This document shows positions 31,000 to 41,987 of a stretch of DNA of 64,000 nucleotides, one piece after another; position 1 is the first letter of the stretch; every line of letters begins with the position of its first letter. The notes beneath the pieces were generated by a model. It made no database searches. It saw nothing but the letters and a program-made list of their open reading frames with translations, and was not told the origin of the DNA. The stretch comes from Tilletiopsis washingtonensis (lineage: Eukaryota; Basidiomycota; Exobasidiomycetes; Entylomatales): positions 115,137 through 179,136 of the forward strand of contig NW_020312005.1 in assembly GCF_003144115.1 (NCBI RefSeq), in the 5' to 3' direction. The translations under genes and the position numbers were made by a program.

Positions 31000-32752
31000 A
31001 TGCGCTTCTCCGGCGTCCTGCCCCTGCTGCCTGCGCTGCTCGCCGCCGCTCCTGCCCACGCGCAGTCGGGCTCGAGCATCAGCGTCAGTGTCTTCGGTGC
31101 CCTCTCCTCGGCAGCGGCCACCGCCACAGGCAGCGTCGCCTCGTCTGCTGCCTCGACGGCCTCGTCGACGAGCAGCGCAGCGCCGCAGCAGACGCCCGGC
31201 TTCGTCAACAACGGCACTGTCGGCATGTACCCGTGCGCCGGCGGCAACCCGGACAGCGTCAACACGCCGCTCTCGAACCGCACCGATGCCGCCATGCCGG
31301 CCGACAGCTCGAGCACTGCCGCTGCCAGCTCGTCCGACGCCTCTTCGGCCTTGGGACAGATGACTCTCAACTCGACGTCGAGCTCGTCGCGCCTCTATGC
31401 GCTCGGCATCGACTACGGCAGCTGTCCCGAGGCACAGGCGCCGGCCTATCCGACGCAGCCCATCCACCTGCGTGCGCCCGACGACAGCGTGCGCGCCACC
31501 TTCTCGCCCTACGGCGCCGGCGTCACCGAGCTCTGGGTCAAGGACCGCTCGGGCAAGTTCCGCGACGTTGTGCTCGGCTTCGACAACATCACCAACTACC
31601 TCACCGACCCGCTACACCCCAACTTCGGCCCCATTGTCGGCCGCTACGCCAACCGCATCCAGAACGGCACGTACGAGATCGACGGCACGACGTACCATGC
31701 GCCGCTCAACGAGAACAACGTCTCGACGCTGCACGGCGGCACCGTCGGCTACGACCGCTCGCCGTTCGAGATCGTCTCGCTCAACGCCTCGGCCGTCACG
31801 TTTGCGCTGACGGATCCCGACGGCAACCAGGGCTTCCCGGGCACGGTGCGCAGCCACGTCTCGTACGCGCTGCGTGCTGGCGGCGTGTGGAGCATCGCCA
31901 TGAACGCCACGGTGACCGAGAAGAAGTCGCCCATCATGCTCTCGTCGCATGCCTACTGGAACCTCGACGGCTACAAGCGCGAGGACAACGAGACGACGAT
32001 CCTCGACCACGTGCTGCACCTGCCGCAGGCCGACAAGTACATCGAGGTGAGCCGGCGCTGCCCTGCCTTTGCCCGAGCTTTCGGCTGACCTGACTTCGTC
32101 GCGCAGACCGACTCGCTCCTCATTCCCCGTGGCCCGGTTCCCGACGTCGACGGCACGCCGTTCGACTTCCGAGAGGCGCGGCCGCTGTCGGAGAGGTTCA
32201 ATCAGACGGAAGGCATCTGCGGTCCCGAGTGTTTCGGCTGGGACAGCTGCTGGGTGCAGTCTTCGCCCGACCTCGCACAGCCGGCCATCGAGATGTACAG
32301 TCCGCAGTCGGGCATCAAGGTTTCGGTCGTGAGCGACCAGCCGGCGATCCAAGTCTACACGTGCTCGGGCATCTCGGGCGCCAAGGGCTCGCTGCCTCGC
32401 AAGCGCAGCCAGGGCGGCGACGGCACGCTGGCGCAGATCTACGAGAACCACTCGTGCATCGTGCTCGAGATGGAGGAGTGGATCGACGGCATCAACCACC
32501 CCGAGTGGAACCGCACGCAGATCTACGCGCCCGAGGGCCAGCCGTACATCTGGAATGCCGACTACACCTGTGAGTCCGACGACGCTACGCAGCCTGCCGC
32601 CCCTGCTGACCTCTCCGTTCGCAGTCTCGCAGGTCGACGAGTCCGGCAACGCCGTCTCGAGCAACGCGACCTCGACGCAGTCGAGCTCTGCTTCCGCTGC
32701 GGCCTCTGCCACCTCGAGCGTCGGCGCGGCAGCCTCGACGTCGTCCACATGA
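31000..32752 (+). CDS. Secreted aldose 1-epimerase (galactose mutarotase-like)
   Basis: The enzyme interconverts alpha and beta anomers of sugars. A signal peptide (MRFSGVLPLLPALLAAAPAHA) is followed by about 130 Ser/Ala-rich residues and then the mutarotase fold: ATFSPYGAGVTELWVKD, VVLGFDNITNY, GRYANRIQNGTYEIDG, the HGG block in STLHGGTVGYD, SSHAYWNLDG with a catalytic-type His, and QVYTCSG. A Ser/Ala-rich tail ends the protein. Exons 31000-32046, 32107-32569 and 32625-32752 give 545 aa; the extra length over about 340 aa is the low-complexity ends. Several NxT/S sites fit a glycosylated exported protein. TATA-like ACATAAAGC lies about 70 bp upstream. Confidence 0.9.
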
Positions 32753-32943
32753 GCTCTGCAGAGAATCTCCTTCTCCCACCCTCGCCGCGTGGTTCGTCAG
32801 CTGCTCTGTTTCCGGCGCAATGTGTGATGATGTATTAGCAGTTCCTTGACTAGTGGCGACCGAATGAGAGAGGCGGGAATCCGGAGCATGGGAAGCTGTG
32901 CTGAGCAGAGGAGGAAAAGGCGGACGGAGGCTGGCGATCTGGA

Positions 32944-34011
32944 CTAGCCGCGACGAGTGAAGACGCGCGACATGCCGCGAGCGAAGCGAGGCGTGAGCCA
33001 CAGAGACAGAGGAATGCGCAGGGGCAGGAGCATCTGTAGCGAGAGGTCAGCACGTCCCACAGCCTGCTGCATACATGCGGCACTCACCTTGACGATGACA
33101 TATGCGCCGAGCGCGTCTCTGACCTGGCCGATCTTGACGTCGCCCGCAATCTTCTGCGCACGGCCGCCGAGCGCGCCGCCGATGCTCTGCTTCAGCGACT
33201 TCTTCTCCTTGACCTCGTCGATGGCCGCGTCGGCCTGCTCGAGGCCCTGCTGCTTGCCGCGCTTGTACTCGTCGGTGACCTGCTGCAGCATGGCGACTGG
33301 GTCGTCCTTGCCCTTCTTGACGGCGCCGACGAGGCGGAAGATGGCACCTCCACCTGCCCAGGCGCCGCTGGCGACGCGCTTCAGGCCCATCTCGACGGCG
33401 TCCTCGACGGTGGGCGCACGCTTGGTGCCGGCATCGGTCGTGCCCTCCTTGATGCCGAGGCTGGAGCATGCCCAGTCGGGCAGCGGGCGCGCCAGGAAGT
33501 AGGCCGCCTGCGGGCCAGCGACGAGACTAGTGCCGAGGCCCGTGTAGCGCAGCACGGCGTACGCCGGCAGCAGCGCCAGCTGGGCAATGGTGACGTGCAC
33601 GCCGGCAAAGGTGAGGGCGTGCTTGAAGGGCGCCGCACGCACGGCGGCCATGCCGCGCAGCGCCGCCGTCTTTGCGGCGTCGGCGGCCGCCTCGGCGCCC
33701 GCTCGCTGCGGCCCGGCGGCGGCGGCGTAGGCGCGCCACGACTCGGCGCTGAAGCGCGGCAGCGCGTTGAGCATGCCCAGCGAGCCGCGCGGGCCGAGCG
33801 GGCGCGCAGCTGGCAGGGCTGTGGGTGCGAGAGGCGCCCGCGGCGCAGAGGGGAAGAGGTGCGACATGGCGGAGGTGGTGGTGGGAGAGAGGGAAAGGGA
33901 GCGGGCCCCTTGGAGGAGCCTGCTTGCGGACAAGGGACAGCGCGGTGCAGCAGCACCCAGCAGGCGCAGAGCGGGCTTCGCAGCGCGGAGCATGATGCGC
34001 CGCTGCGTCAT
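32944..34011 (-). CDS. FAM210/DUF1279-type mitochondrial membrane protein
   Basis: The N-terminus is a typical mitochondrial presequence (MLRAAKPALRLLGAAAPRC, Arg/Ala/Ser-rich to about residue 100). The conserved domain is split: a membrane-near segment VHVTIAQLALLPAYAVLRYTG and, at the end, AYVIVK plus MLLPLRIPLSLWLTPRFAR, which is the DUF1279 ending. Between them is a charged region with EEVKEKKSL-like sequence. Exons 34011-33088 and 33033-32944 give 337 aa. FAM210 proteins are linked to mitochondrial translation and the inner membrane. Two in-frame ATGs (34011 and 33993) could start it; the second gives the more usual presequence. Confidence 0.8.
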   Translation of the reverse strand: MTQRRIMLRAAKPALRLLGAAAPRCPLSASRLLQGARSLSLSPTTTSAMSHLFPSAPRAPLAPTALPAARPLGPRGSLGMLNALPRFSAESWRAYAAAAGPQRAGAEAAADAAKTAALRGMAAVRAAPFKHALTFAGVHVTIAQLALLPAYAVLRYTGLGTSLVAGPQAAYFLARPLPDWACSSLGIKEGTTDAGTKRAPTVEDAVEMGLKRVASGAWAGGGAIFRLVGAVKKGKDDPVAMLQQVTDEYKRGKQQGLEQADAAIDEVKEKKSLKQSIGGALGGRAQKIAGDVKIGQVRDALGAYVIVKVSAACMQQAVGRADLSLQMLLPLRIPLSLWLTPRFARGMSRVFTRRG

Positions 34012-34666
34012 CGGCGAGCGGGTCCAGCGCCGCCGCCGCCGCCGCCGCCCGCGGCCTGATGCTGACCGACGACGGCACGTGCTGCACCCCGCCTGCCTGA
34101 ACGCACGCCCTGAGAGCTTGAAGCGACTCTACTCGAGACTGCCTGGATTGTGTGCTATCCATCCTGAGAGACTTGCGTGCGAGTGAGGTGCTGTGCAGCG
34201 AAAGCGTGCATGGGCAGCGCGGTCTCGGCGCGGGGCAGCGCCGCGAATCTCCGCAGCCCGCGCCGGCGTCCATGTGGCTGCGCACAGCGCCCATATGCTC
34301 TTCATCGATGCTGCTCTGCTGCGTGTGGGCGTAGCTGAGGCATCTTCGTCAAGCTCAGCCTGCTGCCTGTCCGTGCCCGATGCCGAGGAAGGTGCCTGCG
34401 AGGTTGCTCTTTGGCGGCATGCGGAGGCGGGGCGCCGTCGCGTGTGGAGGGGCGGCGCTGCTCCCACGCGCGGCGCGGCCGGCTCCGCTCCTGCGCCGGC
34501 CTGGGCGCGCCCCTGAAAGTGATGAGCGGTGACGGCTTGGCAGCTTGCGCCGCCGTGCCGCGCCGCTTCCTTTCGCTCCTCATTCTCCTCGTCGCCGATT
34601 TTGCTGCACAGCGCATTGGCCTGCGACTGCGTGCCTGCAAGTGACACTCTCGACTTGCTCGCAGCC
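34012..34666. other. Divergent promoter region FAM210-like/5-phosphatase
   Basis: About 650 bp with a CGCGCGGCGCGGCCGG stretch near 34480, about 185 bp before the phosphatase ATG. No gene seen. Confidence 0.4.
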
Positions 34667-37287
34667 ATGACGCCCGCCGATGCCCCTCCACCTGCGCCAG
34701 CCGCAGCGGCGTCGAGCAGCAGCGAGGCGCCGCCGCCGCCGGCTGGCGTCTCCAGCGCCGCAGCCATCGCCGCCGAGGCCGCCGCCGCACTGGCGCTCGT
34801 CGCCTCGCATCTGCGCGCCTCTGAGCTGCCCAAGCTGGCGCTGGCGGCGCGCGCCGTCGAGCTCGGCGCAGCGGCAGAGGCGCGCGAGGGGCAGGGCGAG
34901 CAGGAGCAGGGCGCCGACGTGCGCGTGCTGGCGCTCGTCAGCAATGTCGAGAGCGGGCGCGAGGAGAGTGCGTGAGTGGCGCTGCGGCGCAACGGGCGGA
35001 GGGCATGGCGGGCAGAGCAGGAGCGCTGTGGGGCGATGCGGCCGTCACTACGCCTGCTGTCGCTGCTGGGCGATGCGGCCGTCACTACGCCTGCTGTCGC
35101 TGCTGGGCGATGCGGCCGTCACTGCGCCTGCTGCCGCTGCTGGACGATGCGGCCGTCACTACGCCCGCTGCCGCTGCCGTGCTCATCACACCTTCCCGCC
35201 CAGACTGCTGCTGCTCCGGCCGCGCCGCCGCAACGCCAGCCGCGCGACGTGCGAGGCCGTGCTGGCCATCCTGCCGACGCTGCGCCTCGCCTGCGTGCGC
35301 TACAGCGCCGCCGCCAGCGCGCTGGACATCGAGGCGCTGCTGGCCCGCGGCATCGAGCTGCCGCCCCGGGAGGATGCAGAAGAGGACGAGTGGCTGCTGG
35401 CGGCGGCGAGCGGTGCACAGTGGCTTGTGTTCCGCTCAAGAGACACGTGAGTGTGGAAGTACAAGCCAGTCACATCACCAGAACTCACACAGCACTCAGG
35501 CAAGGCGTGCGTGACCTGCTCACGCTGCTCCAGGGCCACAAGGAGAGCAGTGCCTGTGCGTTGCGCCGGCTGGGTGAGACAGAGCTGCGCAACTGATCGC
35601 CAGGTCCTTGTGCCACAGCTCCGTCGGCGTCGACTTCGCCGCCGCGGTCGACGCATGCATGGCTCGCAGCCTACCACGACGACGTGCTGCCGGCCTCTGC
35701 GCCGCCGCTCTTCTCGCGCTGTGGGTGCAGCACGCAGCCTTGCGCAGAGTGCGTTCTCGAGCGCTGACTCTAACGTACCACCGGCAGTCGCATCGCAGCC
35801 GCCGCTGCCGCCACGGCCTCCGCGCTCCTCTTCGCCGCCGCCCGATGAGCTGCGTCTCGCGGTAGGCACGTACAACGCCGCCGGCCTCGGCCCGCTCCAC
35901 TCGCCTGGCGCACGGCATGCGCGGGCATGCTGGCTGGCGCGCGCCGCGCGCTCGGCTGATCTGGTCGTCGTTGCGTGAGTGGCCTTGCGAGCGAGAAGCG
36001 GGGCAGGGCTGATGCCACGAAGGACAGGCTGCAGGAAGGCGAGATTTCTCAGACGGCGTACCTGTACCACTCGCCTGGCATCAAGGAGGCGTGGGCTGCG
36101 GAGCTGGCGCTGGCGCTCGGCGAGGAGGCGCCGGACTTTGATCTCGTGAGTGGCGCTGTGAAGGTGCTGTGCAGCTCTGCTGACTCGGAGCGGCAGGTCG
36201 TGGCAGAGCAATACGCGCATCTCTTCCTCTTCGTCTTCCTGCGCCGCCCGTCCACGAGCGATGCTGCCGCCACAGCACACCCCGCCGCCGAACAGCTGCT
36301 GCGCGCACCGCCCGCGACTGCTTCGATCGGCGTCGGGCTCGGCGGCTGGCTCGCCAACAAGGGCGCAATCGGCGCCAGCCTGCGTCTGTCTCTGTCAGGG
36401 GCAGCCGACAGCGAGAAGCAGGGAGCGACGAAGCGCACCGAGATCAGCGTCGCGATCGTCGCGACGCATCTGCCTGCGTTCGAGGGAGCGCCGGCAAGAG
36501 AGGCGAGGCGAGAGGCTTGGCGCGAGATTGAGCGGAGGTTGCAATTCCCTGCGTTCGCTGCGCATGGAGCACACATTGCGCCTTCTGCGGCTGGCGAGGT
36601 CAGGCCTGAGGTCGGCATCATGGAGCACGAGTGAGTCGTCTCTGCTCTGCTCCCACATATAGCACCGCTGATGCGAGGGACCCAGCCTGGTGGTCGTGGC
36701 CGGCGACGTCAATTCTCGGCTAGCGCTCAACAATGCAGAAGTGCGGCGTGTGTTGCGGCGCGAGGCACGCTCGCCGTCTGCGGCCGTCGCCGCCGGGGCC
36801 TCCAATGCCCCCGCGGCCCCGGAGAAGCAGGATGCACGGGCGACGTACGAAGAGACGCTGCTCCACTTCGACGAGCTGCGGCAGGAGATGAAGGACGGCG
36901 GCGCGTGGCATGGATGGCAGGAGATGCGCATCGAGTGAGTGCGACCGTCTCCTCGTCAACGTGCCGGTCGGGGTGCTGACCGTGGCGGCGTGCGCGCACA
37001 GCTTTGAGCCGACGTATAAGTATGACTTGGAGAGCGACACGTTCGACAGCAGGTGCGCGGTGCTCTACGTTTGTGCGGCGGGCTCCATGCTTACGCTCGA
37101 CTACTACAGCGTCAAACAGCGCACGCCTGCCTGGACAGACCGCGTGCTGTGGCGCATGCCGACGAGGTCCAGCGCTGCGGCGCTGCAGGTGCGCGGTGTC
37201 GAGTACGCCTCCGAGCCGGCGCTGCAGACGTCGGATCATCGCCCAGTGCGCGCTACGTTGGCGCTGCGCTCCGGCGCAAGAAATTAG
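34667..37287 (+). CDS. Inositol-polyphosphate 5-phosphatase
   Basis: These enzymes remove the 5-phosphate from phosphoinositides or inositol phosphates. The IPPc motifs appear in order: LAVGTYNAAGL, LVVVALQE (catalytic Glu), WLANKGAIGASLRL, VATHLPAFEG, VVVAGDVNSRL, DFEPTYKYD, TPAWTDRVLWR and TSDHRPVRATL. Nine exons (34667-34971, 35204-35446, 35500-35549, 35604-35720, 35788-35974, 36028-36630, 36686-36934, 37002-37052, 37110-37287) give 660 aa. The N-terminal 280 residues, Ala/Pro-rich then helical, are not a domain I recognise; no RhoGAP domain follows, unlike OCRL. Two motifs differ from the common form: WTDR for WCDR and DVNSRL for DLNYRL. Intron 1 carries a 37-bp minisatellite. Confidence 0.9.
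35031..35178 (+). repeat. 37-bp minisatellite, four units, inside an intron
   Basis: Units begin at 35031, 35068, 35105 and 35142 and each starts GGGCGATGCGGCCGTCACTA or a one- to two-base variant. Units 1 and 2 are identical; units 3 and 4 have drifted. It accounts for most of the 232-bp first intron of the phosphatase gene. Confidence 0.95.
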
Positions 37288-37484
37288 ACTGTCTGCCGGC
37301 CAACTGTCTGTCTGTGCGCTATGAGGACAGGTCCAGGGAAGCTATTCGTCTTACAACGTGCAGCTCTCCAACAAGATCGTCAGCCACGACGGCGGGACCG
37401 GCGGCGGGCCTCGTGCTTGCTCGTTTGCAATGCCGTGGATTTCAAACGCAGTGTCAAGCCCAACAACCATGAAGTTTGACATGA

Positions 37485-39479
37485 ATGTGGTCAATCTCTC
37501 GTCAGTGAAGTGCAGGTGCAGTGTGAGCTTGGTGAGAGGGCAAATGTACAGTATGCCGTGCTGCGGTCCTGCACTCCAGTACGGTACGCAGAAGCAGCCT
37601 CAAAGCGCAGGACCAAAGGGTGCAGCGCCACCCCGGACAGGAAGTAGATCGATGCGCTGTGCAGCCCCAGAGCTCAGGAGGCGCAGAGATGGTCAGTGTC
37701 GGGCTGTCGGCGCGCCAGCGCATGGTGCGTGCACACAATGGTAACTCCGACGGTGCGGCGCACATGGCGTGCAGCTGCAAGTTTGGTCCGAGGCACGCGG
37801 CGCCGCCGTACCCACACTGCCCAGCAACATTGTCATGGTGGCACGCGGCCTGCGGCACTCAGCATGCAGTACTGCAGCGCAGGAAAGGGAGGGCTTCTGG
37901 CGGTGGAAGCGAATCTGCATACCACACTGCGGCCAGCGCATCGCCGCGCTCTGCGTGCATCCTGCATCCGGCACTTCGGGTCCGAGTTGGACCCTGGGCC
38001 GGGACCTGACCCTGGCCGGCGCCAGCCATGGCATGCGGCGTGCGAACAGCTGGCCACGGGACCGGCGCCGGACACGAGGTGCTGCGTGCTGCACGCGTGG
38101 TCCGACGACAGACACCAGCGCCAGCCGGGTCCCAGACCCTGCAGGTTGCCGTTGTGTGCCCGATGCTCGGCTGGCCGCTCCGTGTCCGCTGTTGCCTCGC
38201 TGCTCACTTTGCCTCGGACTTTTCTGCGGACAACTGGGCAGCAGTCCGCCACTCCCGCGCTCGCATGGCCGGCGCACCGCAGACGCCTCGCAGCCGACGA
38301 GGTCCCACACCTGACACATGTCGCGCTGCATCTGGACGATCCTTGCCATTCCTTGGATTTGTGATCCGCACGCGGCGGCCCCTCGGACAACTCCGCTTCA
38401 GGAATCGCGGCAACCCCGAGGAGACTGCTCCAGCCCCATGCCCCATGCACTCACCAGAGCTACTCAGGAGACGCGGGAATGGCCTGCGGGATCGGTGCCG
38501 CAGTGCGTGCTTCTGTCTGCATGCTGGGCATCTGTAGATCCTGTCAGACAGTCGACGCCAACACACAGACAGAATGCAGCAAGCATGGTGCTTGGCACAA
38601 GCTTCGCTGCTCTCATACCTGGTGCCGCGAGGATGTCGCTGTAGCAAAGACTGTATATAGGCACTCCCTGAGATGCTCTTGCTCCTCCATCCTCAGCAAG
38701 TCCCGCCTCCCCTCCATGCGCTTCCTTCCCCTCCTCCTGGCGGCGCTGCCGCTGGTTGCCGCGCTCCCCGCGCCTGCGGAGCCCGCCAATGCCAGCGCCG
38801 TTGTCGGCAACGAGCGTCACCTTGGCTGGCCCTGCACCAAGTCAAGCCAGTGCGGGACCAAGGACCTCTACTGCCGTCGCGGCAAGTGCGACGTCCGCAA
38901 GAAGCTTGGTTCAAAGTGTTACAAGTCAATCGGGGTGCGTGAACCCGGCATTCCTTTCCTCAATTGCTTGCTGACCCCCAACACCGCCTCTCTGCGTGTG
39001 CTGCTCCACAGTGCATCTCCAACAAGTGCTCGGAGAAGCGCTGTGTCGCCGGCGCCGTGCTGACGCTCGGCGAGCGGTGCGAGACAAGCAAGTCGTGCGC
39101 GTCTACGTACTGCGGCAAGTCCAAGTGCGCCGTGCCGCAGCCCGTCGGCGCCGATTGCTACAAGTCAGCCGGTGTGCGTGCCCCTCCTTGCTCCCTCTGA
39201 TGCCGACTGCAGCTGATTCTTTGCGCCACAGTGCCTGTCTGGCATCTGCACGGACCACAAGTGCGCAGCGCCGGCGACAACGCCAAACCCGGATCCTACG
39301 ACGCCACCTACGACGCCCAAGGACCCCTCCGCACCTCAGGATCCCTCCTCGCCCCAGGACCCCTCCACGCCCACCAACCCGACGCCCAACCCACCGACAG
39401 ATGAAGTCGGCAACGTCTCGGACAACGGCCACTTTGAGGACGACGAGGCCGGTCTTGCGCCATGGCAGACGATCGGAGA
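37485..39479 (+). repeat. Inverted segmental duplication, arm B
   Basis: Pairs with 1-2100 in opposite orientation. The coding part (38716-39479) is nearly identical to arm A; the region 37485-38680 upstream is similar but has indels, including the absence of the hairpin-bearing segment of arm A. The gap between the 5-phosphatase stop (37287) and 38716 contains no gene that I can support. Confidence 0.85.
38654..38660 (+). promoter_or_regulatory. TATA box of copy B
   Basis: TATATAG lies 56 bp before the ATG at 38716, and a related CATAAAG occupies the same place in copy A. Confidence 0.5.
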
Positions 39480-41778
39480 GACAAAGCGCAGCGACGTTGA
39501 CTATACCGCATGGGACGGGACACATTACGCAATTCTGGAAGTCAACGAGGCCGGAGGCCCCGGACTGTACCAGCAGCCGTACACAGAACCGCCGCCGACG
39601 AGAAGAGACGGCCTTGAGGCGCGCGACACGCAGATCCCCAGCGCATACGACGTCTCGCTGAGGTACCGTGTGAACAAGATTGCCAACGCTGGAGCAAAGG
39701 GCTGCCGCCTGGCGGTCCTCTATGATGGAAAGGCGCCAGACGCCAGTGGTGTTGTGCGGTACACCAGCGCAAGCAGCGAGTGGAAGGAGCTGCGCGCCAA
39801 CGTCAAGAGCGACGAGGCCATCCAGTACCTCTTCATCGTCATGGACTGCCCCGACGGCGGCACCACAACCGTTCACATCGACGACATCAACTTTGTTCCT
39901 TTGGCGCCGGAGGAGCCTGCCTTCACGCCAACTGATGTTGCCATGAACGGAGGTTTCGAGAGCGGCGATGACTTCTGGACCTTCGAGGGCAACGCCGAGC
40001 TCAGCACGGCGTACCCTGCGGCAGATGGAATCTACACCGCCCGCTTGTACGACGATGGCGGCTTTGTGCGCCAGCTCATTGAGCTGCCCGCCGGCACAAA
40101 GGTGCAGGGCTTTCACTCGTACGATGTCAAGTTCAAATACCGCCTCGTGAGCTATGCCCAGGGCGATGCAAACGTCGGTGTGCCTGCTTGCAGGCTGGAC
40201 GTGTCCCGCGACGACGAGCGGCCGACAAAGCAGTTGGAGCTGGGCGCAGGGGACGTTGGCTTGTCGTTTGTCGATGTGACTGTCACCGTCACCAGTGACC
40301 AGGACTTTGTCAAGGCCATCATGATTGACTTGTACTGCGGCGACCACGAGAATGCAAAGGCAGAAATCCTCATCGACGCCGTGCAGATCCTCAGCCGAAA
40401 CTACACACCCCCAACGACGACGCCGACGCCAACGCCCACGCCCGAGCCGACCAAGACGGAGCCGACAAACGTCGCCCGTAACCCGGGTTTCGAGAGCGGC
40501 AAGGATCAATGGATCTTTGCAGGCCAGAGCAGCATTGGCACGGAGAACTCAAACTTTGACGAGCAGTATGCCGTCCTCACGGACCAGTCCTCCATCTCCC
40601 AGGTCATCACCATGCCTGCGGAGTCCAAGTACGACGGCTACTACTCGTATGATCTGAAGTTCAAGTACCGGGTGCCGACGTACTCTGGCACCAGCGGAAG
40701 CTACTGCATGCTCTATGCCGCGACCGACCGCAAGTCGTGGTACATGTCAAGCGTCGTGACCATCACAAAGGCGGACACCGCCTGGACCGACTACGCCGCA
40801 ACCGTTGACAGCGACGGCGCGTTCATCGAGAAGGTGTCGGTGGGCCTGATCTGCAGCGGAGGCAGCACGATGAACCTGAACATCGACCAGGTGCAGTTTG
40901 TGCCGGGCAAGTACTTGCCTCCGCTGAACGACGTGTGTGTCAACGGTTCGTTCGAGGATGACACAATCGCTCCGTGGGCTGCCACTCTTGCAACGCGCGC
41001 CGACGGCAGTGGCAACAGCGGCACGCACTACGCGCTGCTGAGCTCTAGCGGCAGCAACCTCGCAAAACTGACGCAGACCATCGTGCTTCCGGCGCGCTAC
41101 CCGGAGGACGGCTCGGACGGCTACCATTCGTACAAGGTCTCGCTCGCGTACAAGGTCTCAGCCTTCACCCAGGGCGAGGCCGATCCGGGAACCGAATCCT
41201 GCTACTTTGGCCTGTCGTGGAACGACAACGGGGTGTCCTTTGATACAATTGTTCCGATCAAGGCGGATCAGTCCGTGTGGACCAGCTATACCAGGACGCT
41301 GAGCGACGAGGGCAACATCAGCAAGATCTCGATCTCTTTCAGTGCACCGTGTCGGCCTCCAGCGCCTTCCTCCAGGTTGACTCGGTCCAGTTCAAGCCAG
41401 TCAAGAACTAACCGGTGCGCCGCAGCAGCGACGGCCTCGAAGCGCGCTGCTGAGCCGTCGACAAAGCGTCCATCCACCCCATCGCACATTACCCACACCT
41501 TTCCCATACCCCGCCTCACCGGCGGCGTTTCCCTCTTTGCGCCGTTCCCACTTACCCTCACCTCCAGACTTGCTTGCCTCTCTCCCGGATTCCTCTCCCG
41601 GATCCACCGCTGCGGCCAGTGCACCTCCGCCTGGCCGGCGCCCCACTGTCTCTCTCCTCCGTCTCTCTTGTTTGCTGCTGCTACACGCGCGTCCAAAGCG
41701 TATTGGCTGAGTGCAGCGCATACTGCCCCAGGGCCAAAGCAATGTGCAGCATCCCCACTGAAGCAGCTGTGCCACTGA
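38716..41778 (+). CDS. Secreted Cys-rich protein with four beta-sandwich-like domains, copy B
   Basis: Not a family I can name. A signal peptide (to about residue 17) is followed by three Cys-rich repeats (for example CTKSSQC, YCRRGKC, CETSKSC, YCGKSKC, CLSGICTDHKC), a linker with tandem DPSSPQ-like units, and four domains of about 145 aa, each starting with an NGxFE or NPGFESG block and ending with IDxVQFVP. This pattern resembles carbohydrate-binding modules of the CBM4/9 type; the match is by pattern only. Exons are 38716-38934, 39012-39173 and 39232 on. In the literal frame it runs to TAG 41776-41778 (975 aa). Domain 4 however loses frame near 41340; the other frame completes the domain (SAFLQVDSVQFKP) and stops at 41411. 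The gene may be damaged, or one base may be missing from the sequence. Confidence 0.8.
41562..41690 (+). repeat. 3' flank shared with the relic at 2106-2222
   Basis: The reverse complement matches 2106-2222, with the blocks GACGGAGGAGAGAGACAG and CCAGGCGGAGGTG in common. In this copy it lies just after the frame-corrected stop at 41411, so it is probably 3' untranslated sequence. Confidence 0.65.
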
Positions 41779-41987
41779 CTAGCCTGCCGGACGGGCTGTG
41801 GCGCTGGGAGTCTGACTCGAATGGCGCGGCCCTGTTTTGCACTCTGACTACAGCTGCACTCAGCGCTCAGGGGGTGTACCCTGAAGGACCGCGCGGCGCG
41901 ACCTGGACCTCGCTCTGAGTCCTTTCTGCCGCCGCATGGCGCGTGACATGCCGCTTCACCGTCCTCATCTCCCGCCACGGATCGCAG

